From assembly GCF_964204865.1 (NCBI RefSeq), contig NC_135262.1:11966001-12030000 (forward strand): a DNA stretch of 64,000 bases, read 5' to 3'. The notes beneath the pieces were generated by a model. The model was not told where the DNA came from and searched no databases. It saw only the letters and a list, made by a program, of their open reading frames with translations. Made by a program: the position numbers and the translations under genes. The stretch is from Styela clava (Eukaryota; Chordata; Ascidiacea; Stolidobranchia; Styelidae). Shown one piece after another: positions 35,029-46,253 of the stretch (within the stretch, counting starts at the first letter, position 1; each line of letters begins with the position of its first letter).

Positions 35029-35333
35029 CACCCTTAGTATGTATTCAGAACTATGCAAATATATGATATAAATTGTACACTTCATTGCAGGACTACTCGG
35101 TATATTTAGTCTTTGTTCAGTGATTCATCCGGGACATTAGTGGATGTACACTGCACAGATGTATATATATACGACAACAAATGTAACAAAGGCTTGAATT
35201 TGACATATGGACGAAAATTGATATTTTGCAGTATCTATTTTGTAAATCGCAGCCTATTAAATGATTTAGAAGTAATACGACTCGTACATTTTGGAAATTT
35301 ACTTCCGAATTGATAGATAGACAAGTCTCAGAT

Positions 35334-37208
35334 ATGAAGGTGATATGTGCAGGAATGTCTAAATGCGAAACAAAGTCTATGCATTCTGCATTGGAAGAAC
35401 TGGGGTATACAGTATGCGACTATATCGACGTGTTTGTTCACTTGGAGAAGAATTACATGAAATTCACTATCGAAGGTTGGAATTCTGAATTTCTATCAAT
35501 TTATAAAGATTACGATGCGTGTGTTGCCAGTCCGGCATATTATTTTTGGGAGGAATTGGTGGAGGTGTTCCCAGAAGCAAAGGTTAGAAATCATACATTC
35601 ATTCTAAAATTGTAAACATGGAAACGTTAATTAAGTGGCTTATCACTCTCATCATCAGCATATAAAATTCAGCATATAATTCTACATCAATATTAAAACT
35701 TTGGTTTTACTTCTACTATATAGCTAAAACAACTTTATTTCATTCAGTTTTTTGTTTTCCTAGGTTATATTGATGGTGAGAGACAATGATGAAATTTGGT
35801 ACAAAAGTATGAAGAAACAAATGATTGCGAGCGGTAGATTGCGTCGTTTCTACTATTCCCTTTTGTCGTCAACCTGGAGAAAATTTGCTGCATATTTGAA
35901 TAATCCATGTGAGATTTAAAGTTAGGATATTAAGTACTATACCGAGATAAACATATTGAAATTTGAACAAAAGTCGTTATTCCACACGTTGGAGAACGAG
36001 TGATATTGATAGTTCTATAATCTGATTGTATATGAATTTATACATTTGCAGGTTATCTTGCGTTTGGGCATAAAACAACCGGTATGTTCAATTTCACCTT
36101 GATCGATACACCAGTACTGCCTTTCAAGTTAGTTTATAGAAAACATATTGCTCATGTCATTCATGTAAGTAAAATAGTTTCTTTATCAAGTACATTACAG
36201 AAAATTATATACCTTCGGAATATACAATTGTTTCAAACGGACTCGACGTGTTTGGTATCGTGCCATACATATACAGTCAACCAAGTATACAAATACATCC
36301 ATTTGGGTGATGTACAAATACTGCCAATTCACAAGCATATTTCCCGTGTTAAGAACGATCAGCTGTTGTAAGGCATTATGACTTCATAGATTGCAATTTA
36401 GTGACATTCCTAACGGCTTACAATTACATTGAAACAATATAAATATAACAATATAGACTCTCGGATTTGAATGTTAATTTACGGAACCCCTGTACAGTCT
36501 TGGTGCAACAGGTTGAAAACCACTCGTCTAAACAAAAATCTCGTGTTGGAACAATCTGTATCACATAATCATAGTTTTGAGTCACTTTGCCAGGATTAGA
36601 ATATATATAATGCTCAAAATACATTTGTCAATATTAAAATGTTTTGGAGTTATATATTAACACAGCTTTTATGTATCGTTATGGCAACATCATTTTGAGG
36701 ATTACCGCTGAATGATGCTTAAAATCATAATAATGTTTTACATCTACTACACTTATCGTAAGCAACTTTGATCAATAGCAGTGTTGGAATTTCTGTAAGC
36801 ATTCATAACGCACTAATTATATCAGGTGTTGTGGGGCAATATGACTTCCCAGATTGCGACTTCCTATATATTCGTCCATTCGCCACGAGCAGCGCACGAG
36901 TAACGACCATAAGCAGTATCAGTTATATTTTCATCTGAATATTACTATTTATGCTTTTATTCTAGCATTGTCCAAAAAATCGACTTCTAATAATCCAATG
37001 CAAAAGTGATTGGAAACCGTTATGTGAATTTCTTGGTAAACCCATACCAACAAAACCATATCCATGGATAAACAAGGATGGTGAACTAGCGAATATGCTG
37101 TGGGAAATGCCTATTTTCAAGCAAGCTCAAAGAGAAATGTTAACAAATGTCACTATATTATTAGCTGGCATTCTGTGCTTGGGAATATATGTAGCAAAGA
37201 TGAAATGA
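35334..37208 (+). CDS. Sulfotransferase-like protein, gene 4 (block A), P-loop Gly to Glu
   Basis: Predicted 249 aa. Exons: 35334-35582 (249 bp), 35764-35908, 36052-36164 and 36966-37208, all with GT..AG introns. It is nearly identical to the block B copy at 49,200. Two changes stand out in exon 1. The nucleotide-binding loop reads SKCETKSMH instead of SKCGTKSMH. A 3-bp deletion removes one Asp in the WNS(D)EFLS stretch. The loop glycine is conserved in all other copies here and is expected to contact the PAPS phosphosulfate, so activity is doubtful although the frame is open. The MULE ends about 300 bp upstream. An octamer ATGCAAAT (35,053-35,060) and a possible 5'-UTR splice acceptor near 35,089 lie between. 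AATAAA lies at 37,616. Confidence 0.85.
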
Positions 37209-38318
37209 ATGATATGTTTCATTTTTGATATTGTTTTTATTTGTTGGCGTGTTTAGTTTATCTAGTTTGAATTATTCGCCAGAAAATTGTCTGTATTGAA
37301 AGAAGTCATATTTGTAGTGGATTAAAATTCCCTTTCAATACAGTATCTCGGAAATGCAGAAAACATAATTCAGAATAACTTTAAATGATTAGATTAGTTC
37401 ATTTCGAATTAATTCACATTAGAAATTTCTACAGTGGTACATTATCTTTCCGCATTTTTATATTGTAGTACATTGATTGTTTTATAATATACAATACCAA
37501 AACATTGTAAAATAGACAAACATTTTTATCTGAATTTAGTTCTCATATTGTCTAATTTGTCGGATGTAATCGTTTACCTACATTTTGTACTGTTTATTTG
37601 CATTTGCGTATGATCAATAAACGTAATTAAGAAGTTAAGAACCTTTGTTCCCAGAATGGATATCAGATCTAGTATTAGAAATCTGATAATCATTATGTAC
37701 TTCAACAACACTTTCGATGCGATATTTCGAAATAACGAAAATTCTTAAAGTTTGTGAGTGGATATGATATTATTCACGATAGTTTCTGTTCTTTTCAGAC
37801 AAAACTGTCACACCCTTGCAGTAATATTATATTGATATAATATAAGGGTTAATTGTATAAAACATAATATTAATAAACATAATAATATAAAACATTTTTG
37901 TTTGCCTGCAACTTTGTGAAAGTGAACTTGTTTTTCTTTGTGATATCAATAATCAAAGTCCTCATAAGTTCAGCCAGAAATATATACTGGTGTTGCGGGG
38001 ATCTATAAAAAACTAAAGCTCAATTGGACCTTCAAGAAGAATCTTAGAGACTTAAAATTATGAATCTATGCTGTTAATTGGCTCCATAAATGTTTTTTAG
38101 AAGTATTGATTTTTGTTTAAGTTATAATATTATTCGAATGTAAGCGCGCAAAATATTTTCGATACTAATTTTTTATTTAGGCGATTTGTAGACTTGCCCA
38201 TATCATCGTTCTGTCACTGTAAAAATTTACCATTACCTATGGTCTATATCTACATACTAGAGCAAAGTTTAAAAATGCATGTTTCATATAATATTTTATA
38301 ATTTTTTCCACAAATTAA

Positions 38319-39893
38319 TTAATATGGTATAAATGGAGGATATTGGCACTGAGTACCACATCCATTTGAACAACAAATTAATCCTTCCGTGCAGTCTACA
38401 TTTGATTTACATTCATTTGAGCAGATTCCAACTCTGTCGTCAACTGGAGGACATCGTGGGTCTGTAACTAAATTGAAGTGAATTAATAAACAATAATATT
38501 AATAGAAGATGTTGTCATCAGTTTTTTTGTTTGATTTTTTTTCAAAACATATTTATAAACTTGGAGCTAGAGTTGTGAAAAACTTCGTAGTTTGCCACTG
38601 CTCACGTAATGCCCTTCTTGCATGCCTTTATGGAGAAATTCTAAACAATAGTTTATCGAATCTGTTTGAATTGTTTCGCCGCATTTTTTTAAATCGACAT
38701 TCTTTAAAATATCAATAAAATCTTCAAACGGGTGCTTTGTGAAATATATTTAAAAATAATTTTTTCCGAAATAATATATATAAATGATTGAGAGATACAT
38801 TACAATTTCATGTTAGGCTACATACCGTTTTTAATCAGTATTCTATACCTCGTAGTATGAGCAAATGAGAGGAAAAGTACTTAAAAACTAAATTTATGTA
38901 GAAAGAAATCTTACATGGTGGTGAGATGCATCTTTGATGGCAACCATTATAGCAACATATATCTCCATTCTTGCATTGGTCATTACTGTAGCATGATGGT
39001 GGAAGACACAATATTCTTTTACGGAGTTCTAACATTCTTGGATTTATTGGCGGGCATCGTTCATCTGAAATTTGAAAGTAAATCCATGTTTTAGAACAAG
39101 AGTATGGGACTTTTTCATTCTATATTTTTAGAAAATATTATTTCTTGTATGAGCTCAATTATAATACTGCAAGAATTTGTCAGTTTTTTTGGGAACGACA
39201 AACAAATCTAAAGACCAATGATCACACACTCTCAAACTTGATAATTTTCCATTGTCTTGGATTTCCTCGTACTTAAAATATATTTGTTTCCTATTTTAAA
39301 TTTATATCTCGATACAGATTTGGTCAACTGCCCCATTCTTTCATTTAATTGAATTAGATAAATGGATTCAAATTATTATAAATTTGAAAGGAACAATCCC
39401 ATACCAAGTGGTGCTTTTACACATTGACTTCCACAGCCGTTCGAACAACATATTCTTCCGTAATTACAATCATTGTTTGAGTAACAATTATGAATACAAA
39501 CTCCTATTTGACCGGTTGCATAAGTGGCAGGACATTTTGGATCCCATCTCGGAAATAATCTGATCCCTAAAAGATGATAAATTAACTGTTAGTAATAATA
39601 TTATATTGTAACGCTTTATAATTTAATCAGATTTTATTGTCATTTTACTTTTTTATACATATAAAGTATTTCATCAAATACAGTTTATTGCTTTAAAAGA
39701 AATTCGTATTTTTACTAGGTTAGAAGATTTCAGTTAGTTATTATCCAGCAATCATAGGATATCACATGTTTCAATAATCGGAAATGCCTTGAAATAAAAA
39801 TTGAATTAAATTAACCAATTTCTAATAGTACAAACCTGCATTGACATAGGTGAAGTATAGAGCAAAAAAGATCACACTGGCAACTTTCATCAT
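38319..39893 (-). CDS. Secreted triple-WAP domain protein, WAP gene 1
   Basis: Predicted 170-aa secreted protein. Minus-strand exons are 39893-39836, 39566-39405, 39064-38915 and 38461-38319 (58, 162, 150 and 143 bp, GT..AG introns, all phase 1). Exon 1 is a signal peptide (MMKVASVIFFALYF...VNA). Exons 2, 3 and 4 each encode one four-disulfide core domain with eight cysteines, for example CYSNNDCNYGRICCSNGCGS, CYSNDQCKNGDICCYNGC and CKSNVDCTEGLICCSNGCG. WAP proteins are typically protease inhibitors or antimicrobials; which applies here is unknown. A TATA box lies about 100 bp upstream. One domain per phase-1 exon suggests growth by exon duplication. The gene is divergent from the broken WAP gene at 44,951. 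Confidence 0.9.
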
Positions 39894-39995
39894 ACTGTCG
39901 TTGTTTTTCTTTTAAAATTTTCGAAAATCTTTGTTCAATATTGTTTCTTGAAGGTGCAATTTTCAATCTGATTTGAGAACATAAGGAAACGGAGT

Positions 39996-40005
39996 CATAT
40001 ATATA
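39996..40005 (-). promoter_or_regulatory. TATA box of WAP gene 1
   Basis: TATATATATG on the minus strand lies about 105 bp before the ATG. It sits in a ~150-bp stretch (GACAGGATGTTAAG through the TATA box) that is conserved upstream of all four WAP genes. Confidence 0.6.
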
Positions 40006-41358
40006 GGCTATATTGCGAACGACCTTGAGTATTTAATGAATAAATCATCTTGGAAACTCCATATCTTAACATCCTGTCAAAATTCAAGAGTTAATATTTT
40101 ATTAAAGAAATGATTTCATTGAAGGAGAAAATTTGAAAAGTGAATAATAGAATTGAACACGGGAGAAGTCTTATAGTGTTTTAATCGTATATACAAAATT
40201 TAAGATATCCAAATGATGCAACAATCATGACATTGCTTTTTGACATAAAATCCCCATAAATATTTCGTGTACAAAATAAGAAGCTCGTCGTGACAAACTC
40301 ATACTACCTGATTTCGATGGTGCAATTGACATCCCATTGCCCGCGGGTACATACGTACAACCATTGCAACTCACTGAGTCGAAAGCTTTTTAGCTTTGAA
40401 TAACAGGTATATTTATATACAATTAAAATTTATACCGAATACCAAAAATCAATGGACGTGACGAAATAGAGATTGTGGATTGTCTCATTGAAAAAGATGA
40501 CTTTTGACCAGATAAACCTCCTTCAAATAAATGAAGATAATATTAAGCTTACAATTTTGATTATCAAAGATATAGGTAGTTTCCATCGTGCGCTAACGGA
40601 GCATTTGTTTTTATTACGTGGAACATATGACGTGAGCATGGTGATGATGTAACGCGGGTATGATATGTTTACGTAATAGATCATGTGAAAAATATTGTAC
40701 TGCACTATTAGGCCGCGAGCCGAGGCCCTGAAAAACGCCTAGAAAGTGAGTTTCGTAGCGCACATCAGGTAACTACCTAAAAATGATTTTAAAATGTTCC
40801 TTAAAAATTTAGTAACAAATATTGCCTTGTTCCCACTTCCAAAAGTTGCACGTTTTACGGAAAAGACGCTTTTACTACAAGAAATATGTGCTACGATCTG
40901 TCCTATATTCTCTACATTTTCGGCAATGAACAATGACTTCTGCATGACGTAACAATTGAATCGGATCAGCTGTTAGCGAGCGGATGAATATTAGTTATTA
41001 CTGCTCGACCTTGCGTTGAGTTGGGCAGCCTTTCCATAGCCCTGTTTAGTTAATATTAGTTAAGTTATGCTAAGACGTTGTTGAAAAATGTATAAGTAAG
41101 TTTTTAAACACTTGTAGATCCTTACCGCGGATATGGGCCGTGAGACGAAGCCTTGAACACGCCCAGAAAATGAGTTTCGTAGCGCACATCTGGTAACTGA
41201 ATAAATTTTTCAGTTTTGTGTGAAAATGAACATACTGAACGCATTACAGCTTGTTCCACAATCCTGATGCGAAATTGAATATAAAGAGGTTCCCGGAAAT
41301 TCAATAACCATAAGTTTACAACACATACATAAGAACTATGCAATTCGAGAGCCCTACA

Positions 41359-41418
41359 GCACACTAACACAAATGTATTCCTGTAATGTTTTGCCTGACC
41401 AAAATCGGACTTCCTCAG
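41359..41418 (-). mobile_element. Second copy of the CTGAGGAAG tail module
   Basis: On the minus strand this reads CTGAGGAAGTCC, then TGGTCAGGC, then AACATTACAG and TTTGTGTTAGTGTGC. It is a diverged copy of the 60-nt module at 1823-1882. It lies inside the 2.9-kb transposon. Its central GAAA box is mutated. Confidence 0.5.
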
Positions 41419-41960
41419 TCAATCATAATTTATTAGGTAGATTAAGAAAAATATGGCATACATGTAACCAACAACAAAAAATACTTTAATTGTGTGACAA
41501 GAGTCGCGAGTGACCTCGAAAGCAGCGACACCAACAATGCTGATTCACATTAGCGAATTAATTTTATGTAATAACCACAAGCAGTTTACAACAAGAACAG
41601 CATAAAAAGCTACATCCATTTTATAGAAGCTATCAAACGTATTTATTTTTGGGCCATGAAGTCACAAATTAACATCGTGAGCACGAAAACACAAATAAAT
41701 CAGTTATTTCTCACTTGGAAATTTACCGGAAAAGTCAAGAAAATTAAATGAATGTACAATATGTACATAACATAGTGAACAGAAATATTACAATTAGTCT
41801 TTTTTTAGTTTATGTGGTTATGTATTTGAACAAAGGCAATATCATTTCTAGAAACAGGACTACGACACTAACAAATGTCCGAAAAAAATAAAATAAATGA
41901 TACTTATTAAATCAACTACAATATCTAATTCACTTTCTTCTGAATTGTTTTCGAAATCCA

Positions 41961-42356
41961 CTATCTCGAAATGTGATTTTTGCAGTCAATACAAAAACAA
42001 AAATCTGTGCAATTTAAGTTGATTTTGGCACACTTGCATATATTATTTTGACTATTTTTCTTACACTTGCAGTTTGCCAACTCAAGAACTGATTTGAGGG
42101 CCACATGCTTCGTCAGTGAATCATTGTTGGGTGATAGAGTATAATCCTTACGTTTGTCAGTGTTAAATAGACGTGCCCTGGTATCATTTACATTCTTCAT
42201 ATTCTCTTCATACAGTGAACAAACAAATTCCTCAGCTTTATTTAATAATGCCTCGTTAAGTAACCATAGATCTTCATAGTTGAGAAAAAATGAATTGAAA
42301 ACCTCAATGAAGTCTCCAACATGAGTTTGATGGGCAGTTCCAATTGCAAAAAAGTG
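41961..42356 (-). pseudogene. Transposon-borne C-terminal exon with CXC-like cysteine cluster
   Basis: An open minus-strand stretch of about 130 codons begins right after a splice-acceptor-like TTTAG (42,357-42,361). It reads HFFAIGTAHQTHVGDFIEVF, passes a VNDTRARLFNTDKRKDYTLS stretch, and ends in a cysteine cluster (CKCKK, CKCAKINLNCTDFCFC, DC) before its stop. This arrangement matches the C-terminus of a widespread uncharacterised invertebrate family. A possible upstream exon (about 42,540-42,430) does not join in a clean frame, so the gene is probably broken. Confidence 0.5.
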
Positions 42357-44385
42357 CTAAAGTATTTCAATATGAATAGCCCATCTGAGCTGTTTGCAAC
42401 TATTATGATTCTCATATACCTTTACTCTTCAAGACTTCTTGTTTAATCCATTTTATAGCACTGATAGCAGCAGGGATTAGAGCCTGCGTTAGGTCGGATT
42501 GATGAATAATTGCCGTTTTCTTTCGTAGTACAGTAGTCTATCTAAAATGAGAAAGAAAATCATATTTGGAACAGTATGAGTGAAAATGCCACTAAATACT
42601 AACTAATACCTTGAATACATAATGCATTTTATCTGATGAACTCAATGAGCGTATATATGCTCATTGCATGTAGCCTACTACAGTCCAGCAGTGTTTGCAT
42701 ACCAGTACTAGACAATATCTACACTAAATTTTGATATAGCCTATCACAGTCTGAAATGCCCTATGACAGTATGAGTATGGACTATAGACTATATTAAAAC
42801 ATCAACTGTCTGTCTACAACTTGATTTCTCACCTCTCAATCGTTTCCAATGCTACTTTTCTTTCCACTCGGGCATAACTTATCATTGCTTCCCAGGTTCT
42901 TGTCGACTCTATGAATTTAGATTTAGACCAACCGACATTAGTAAAATTGATTAATTCCTTCTCTTTCACACAACCGTGCATCACAGAAACAGCCATTAAT
43001 TTCTATTTTCAAATATGCTGTGGCCTATATAGTAGTATAAGTCTGCTGAATAGTCAAGAAGAGTCATTAAATTAATCATAAACATTTCATGCAAGCCAGA
43101 AAATATCGTTGTTTGTGACATATTATTCTAGGTCTACCCTTCCTTGGAGTTACCGCACCGTACCTGTTTAACAACGTCTTATGAGCTAGTGCTCAACTAA
43201 AATTGCTATTTATGGTAAGGATATACAAGTGTTTAATATCTTACTTATATTTTTCAACACCTCCTTAGAATAACTGAACTAATAATAACTGAAAAAAACT
43301 ATGGAAAGGCTACTCAACGCAAAAGCGAGCAGCAGTAGTAGTACATCTGATATTCATCCGACCACTGGGGATTCACCTACAGCTGACTAATTTGATTGTT
43401 ACGTCATGCATGAGTCTGCGTTCATTGGCCCGTGATACCGGAAAAGCAGAGAAAATAGGACAGATGGTAACACATAATTACTGTAGTAAAAGCGTCTTGT
43501 AAAACGTTGTAAAACGTGCAACTTTTGGAAGTGGGAACAAGGCAATATTTGTTACTAAATTTCTAAGGAACATTTTAAAATCATTTTCAGGTAGTTACCT
43601 TATGTGCGCTACGAAACTGAAAGATAAATGGCCTCGGCTCGCGGCCTATATTAATGAACAAGGGTAGAATAACAATAACTCCATGTTACTAAAAACGCTT
43701 TGAGTGGCAAAAATGATTGGCGACTTCTTCTAGGACTGAAGGGTCATTCTATTTTAGTAAGCGACAAACTGGGTGTTAAAAAGATATTACACTGCTATAT
43801 GGTGGGTAAAATTTCATCCGACCATATTTCATAAAAAGTGGAAAATTGAGAAATTCCTTGTTTTCAGTTTACAGTGTACAATTGATTGTATTAGCTAATG
43901 CTTCAATCAAGTAATCTAGAAAAAATATATGTACTACATATTATTAAATATGTAATATAATACCATTACAAAACTAAACGATATTAAAAAACTATATCAA
44001 ATACAAAGTAATTTTTTTGCATTTACACCTCGAAAAAACAACACCCTCAGCTGCGAAGGAATTCATATCCGCATGGGAAGCGATGCAAAAGACCTTATAA
44101 CAAGACTATTTAGGACCTTAGGTGGACAGGTCACGGTATAAAACGTTTTCGAGCTTGAAATAATTTTTGTATCCTATTCAAATGGAGAAAAGAAATACTA
44201 CGGACCCTCGGCTGGGTGACACGTACCCGATAGGCCACAGGTTTGGACAAGAAATGTGATATTTTGATGGGACATGCAAATTTTCTGGTACTGTCTTCAT
44301 AGCAAGTAAATCAAAAAGATAGATTTAAACAAAACTTTGTTCATCAAAACTTATATTTATTATGATAGAAAATCATATAAATGTA

Positions 44386-44735
44386 CTAACTGTAAGTGAG
44401 GACTCCAACGCACAATTAGGCATGAATCAAAATCACAGATTCATCTAATACCAATCCTTTAATAGAAATGAAGAACATTTGGATGAGTTTTTGAAATAAT
44501 TCGGGCTGGTTTGAGTCAGCACTCACTTCCAACAGAGAAAAGGAAAACTTTGGACGTTTACATGCGCTGATAGACAAAAAGCCTCACTTGACTACATAAT
44601 AGGTGATTATGAATAGTGCTAAAAATTGCGAATCTTATCACTTCAGAGAAAGAATCTCGTCGAATCATCGCATAATCATATTTAAAATCAAATTCAGACT
44701 ACGAGCAAACAAGTTGAGCACATCGGCAACTACAA
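44386..44735 (+). pseudogene. Degenerate LINE endonuclease fragment (block A copy)
   Basis: Frames here read NAQLGMN, a RNEEHLDEFLK-like stretch, RLHALIDKKPHL and SSNHRIIIFKIKFRLRANK. These correspond to the GDFNA, NENG and SDHR motifs of a LINE endonuclease. Stops and indels break the frame. The same fragment is longer in block B (56,830-57,700). The homology ends at a ~1.2-kb deletion that reaches the WAP promoter. Confidence 0.65.
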
Positions 44736-44834
44736 CTTTTCTTTTGAAAATTTTTGAATTATGACAGGATGTTAAGTTATGGAGTTTCCCAGATAATTTA
44801 TACTTTAAAAACTCAAGGTCGTTCGCAATATAGC

Positions 44835-44844
44835 CTATATATAT
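44835..44844 (+). promoter_or_regulatory. TATA box of WAP gene 2
   Basis: TATATATATG, 107 bp upstream of the ATG, in the conserved WAP proximal region. Confidence 0.6.
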
Positions 44845-45171
44845 GACTCTTTTCCCTATGTCCTCAATTGAGTTAGAAAGTTGTATCTTCAAAAAGCAAT
44901 ATTGAACAAAGATATTTGAATCTTTGAGAAAGAAAAACAACGACAATATAATGAAAATTGACAGTGTAATCTTTTTTGCTGTATACTTCGCCAATGTCGA
45001 TGCAGGTTTGTGCAATTAGAAGTTGTTTTATTCGAATTTAATTAGTAATTCTATTCAATATTATTTCGTGCTTATTCATCATCTTTTAGGGATCCGATTA
45101 CTTCCGAGATGGGATCCAAAATGTCCTGTCACTTATGCAACCGATAAAATAGGAATTTGTATTCATCGTTG

Positions 45172-45387
45172 GGTGCTCCCGAAGTATGCTCACCAAGATG
45201 GCGGACATCGGAACGTAACATGGGTAATTTTTTTCCAAATTTCCTTATTTTAGTCCTATTATCAGTTCGAAGACTAGCCAAGAGCCTCCCGTAGTATTCA
45301 TACCTAAAATTATGGCCTAACCCTAACCTAGTACACATGTTACATTCCGATGTCCGCCATCTTGGTTCGCATACTTCGGAAGCCCCC
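45172..45387. mobile_element. 216-bp MITE inside a WAP exon
   Basis: Terminal inverted repeats of about 50 bp (GGTGCTCCCGAAGTATG on the left; the right end is similar, with CTTCCGAAGTATGCG). The 8-bp target duplication CATCGTTG is perfect (45,164-45,171 and 45,388-45,395). The intact paralog at 58,586 has a single CATCGTTG. The inverted repeats contain CCAAGATGGCGGAC, which resembles a YY1 site. No coding capacity. Confidence 0.93.
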
Positions 45388-46210
45388 CATCGTTGTTACT
45401 CAAACAATGATTGTAATTACGGAAGAATATGTTGTTCGACCGGATGTGGAAGTCAATGTGCAAGAGCACCACTTGGTATGTGGTTATTCTGTTTACATTT
45501 TTAGTTCCACTGCGTTCAATTATACTAATCTTATTATTATTCAATTAAATCAGAAAATGGGGCTGTTGACTAAATCTGTATCGAAACAGAAAATTAAAAT
45601 ATAAACCAAATAATTCAAGTACGAGACTTTAAATGATCATATTGGCTTTTACTTTCGACGTGACAGCGCATTCCAGCAATAAAAAAATCCTGTCATTGTA
45701 CAAGGAAATCCAACATAACGTAAAGGCATCAAGTTTTTGAAAGGATCATTGGTGTTAGAACTTATTTGTAGCTCTTAACAAAACTGACACATCTTTGCAG
45801 TATTATATTCAAGCTCCTATAAAAAAAACAATCATCTCTCAAAAGCTGGTATAAAAAAAGTCCATAGTTTTGTTCTGATTCGAAAACATAGACTTACTTT
45901 TATATTTCAGATGAACGATGCCCGCCAATAGATCCAAGGATGTTGGAACTCCGTCCAAGAAGATTGTGTCTTCCTCCATCATGCTACAGCAATGATCAAT
46001 GCAAGAATGGAGATAAATGTTGCTATGATAGTTGCCGTCAACGATGCATCTCACCACCATGTACGGTTTCTTTCTACATTTTTTTCTTTCTACAAGTTTT
46101 GAATAATTTTTACATTTCAAGTTTTTCACCTATTTCCTCATACTACGATGAATAAGAACCCTGGTGACAAGCATTATGTACATGAACTTGTAATGTAGCT
46201 CCCAATTATT

Positions 46211-46212
<2 letters not shown>

Positions 46213-46249
<37 letters not shown>
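46213..46249. repeat. (TA)n microsatellite in WAP intron 3
   Basis: About 18 TA units. The block B copy at 59,621-59,638 has only about nine, a clear length difference between the duplicated blocks. Confidence 0.95.

Positions 46250-46253
<4 letters not shown>

Larger units (their letters stand above)
25421..35032. mobile_element. MULE DNA transposon with minisatellite inverted ends
   Basis: The element is bounded by a perfect 9-bp target duplication, CTTAGTATG (25412-25420 and 35033-35041). Block B keeps the empty site, with a single CTTAGTATG joined to the same flanks at about 48,899-48,907. The two ends are inverted copies of a 16-bp minisatellite array. The element encodes a FLYWCH-MULE transposase on the minus strand (33598-32213). 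It holds a nested I-like LINE (about 26,180-31,165) and a nested hAT MITE (34,265-34,602). A 9-bp duplication and this transposase class are hallmarks of Mutator-like elements. The outermost bases are GGTTCCATTATC on the left and GGTGACAGC on the right (inverted), so the very tips match only in GGT. It inserted about 300 bp upstream of the sulfotransferase ATG at 35,334. Confidence 0.9.
40709..43648. mobile_element. 2.9-kb DNA transposon with ~400-bp inverted repeats
   Basis: Present in block A and absent at the matching place in block B (about 54,625). The terminal inverted repeats start TAGGCCGCGAGCCGAGGCC and extend with moderate identity for about 400 bp (left to about 41,110, right from about 43,200). 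The simplest reading of the junctions is a 3-bp target duplication TAT (40,706-40,708 and 43,649-43,651). A third, shorter copy of the terminal sequence sits inside at about 41,125-41,205. A minus-strand coding remnant is at 42,356-41,961. The superfamily is not clear to me. Confidence 0.85.
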
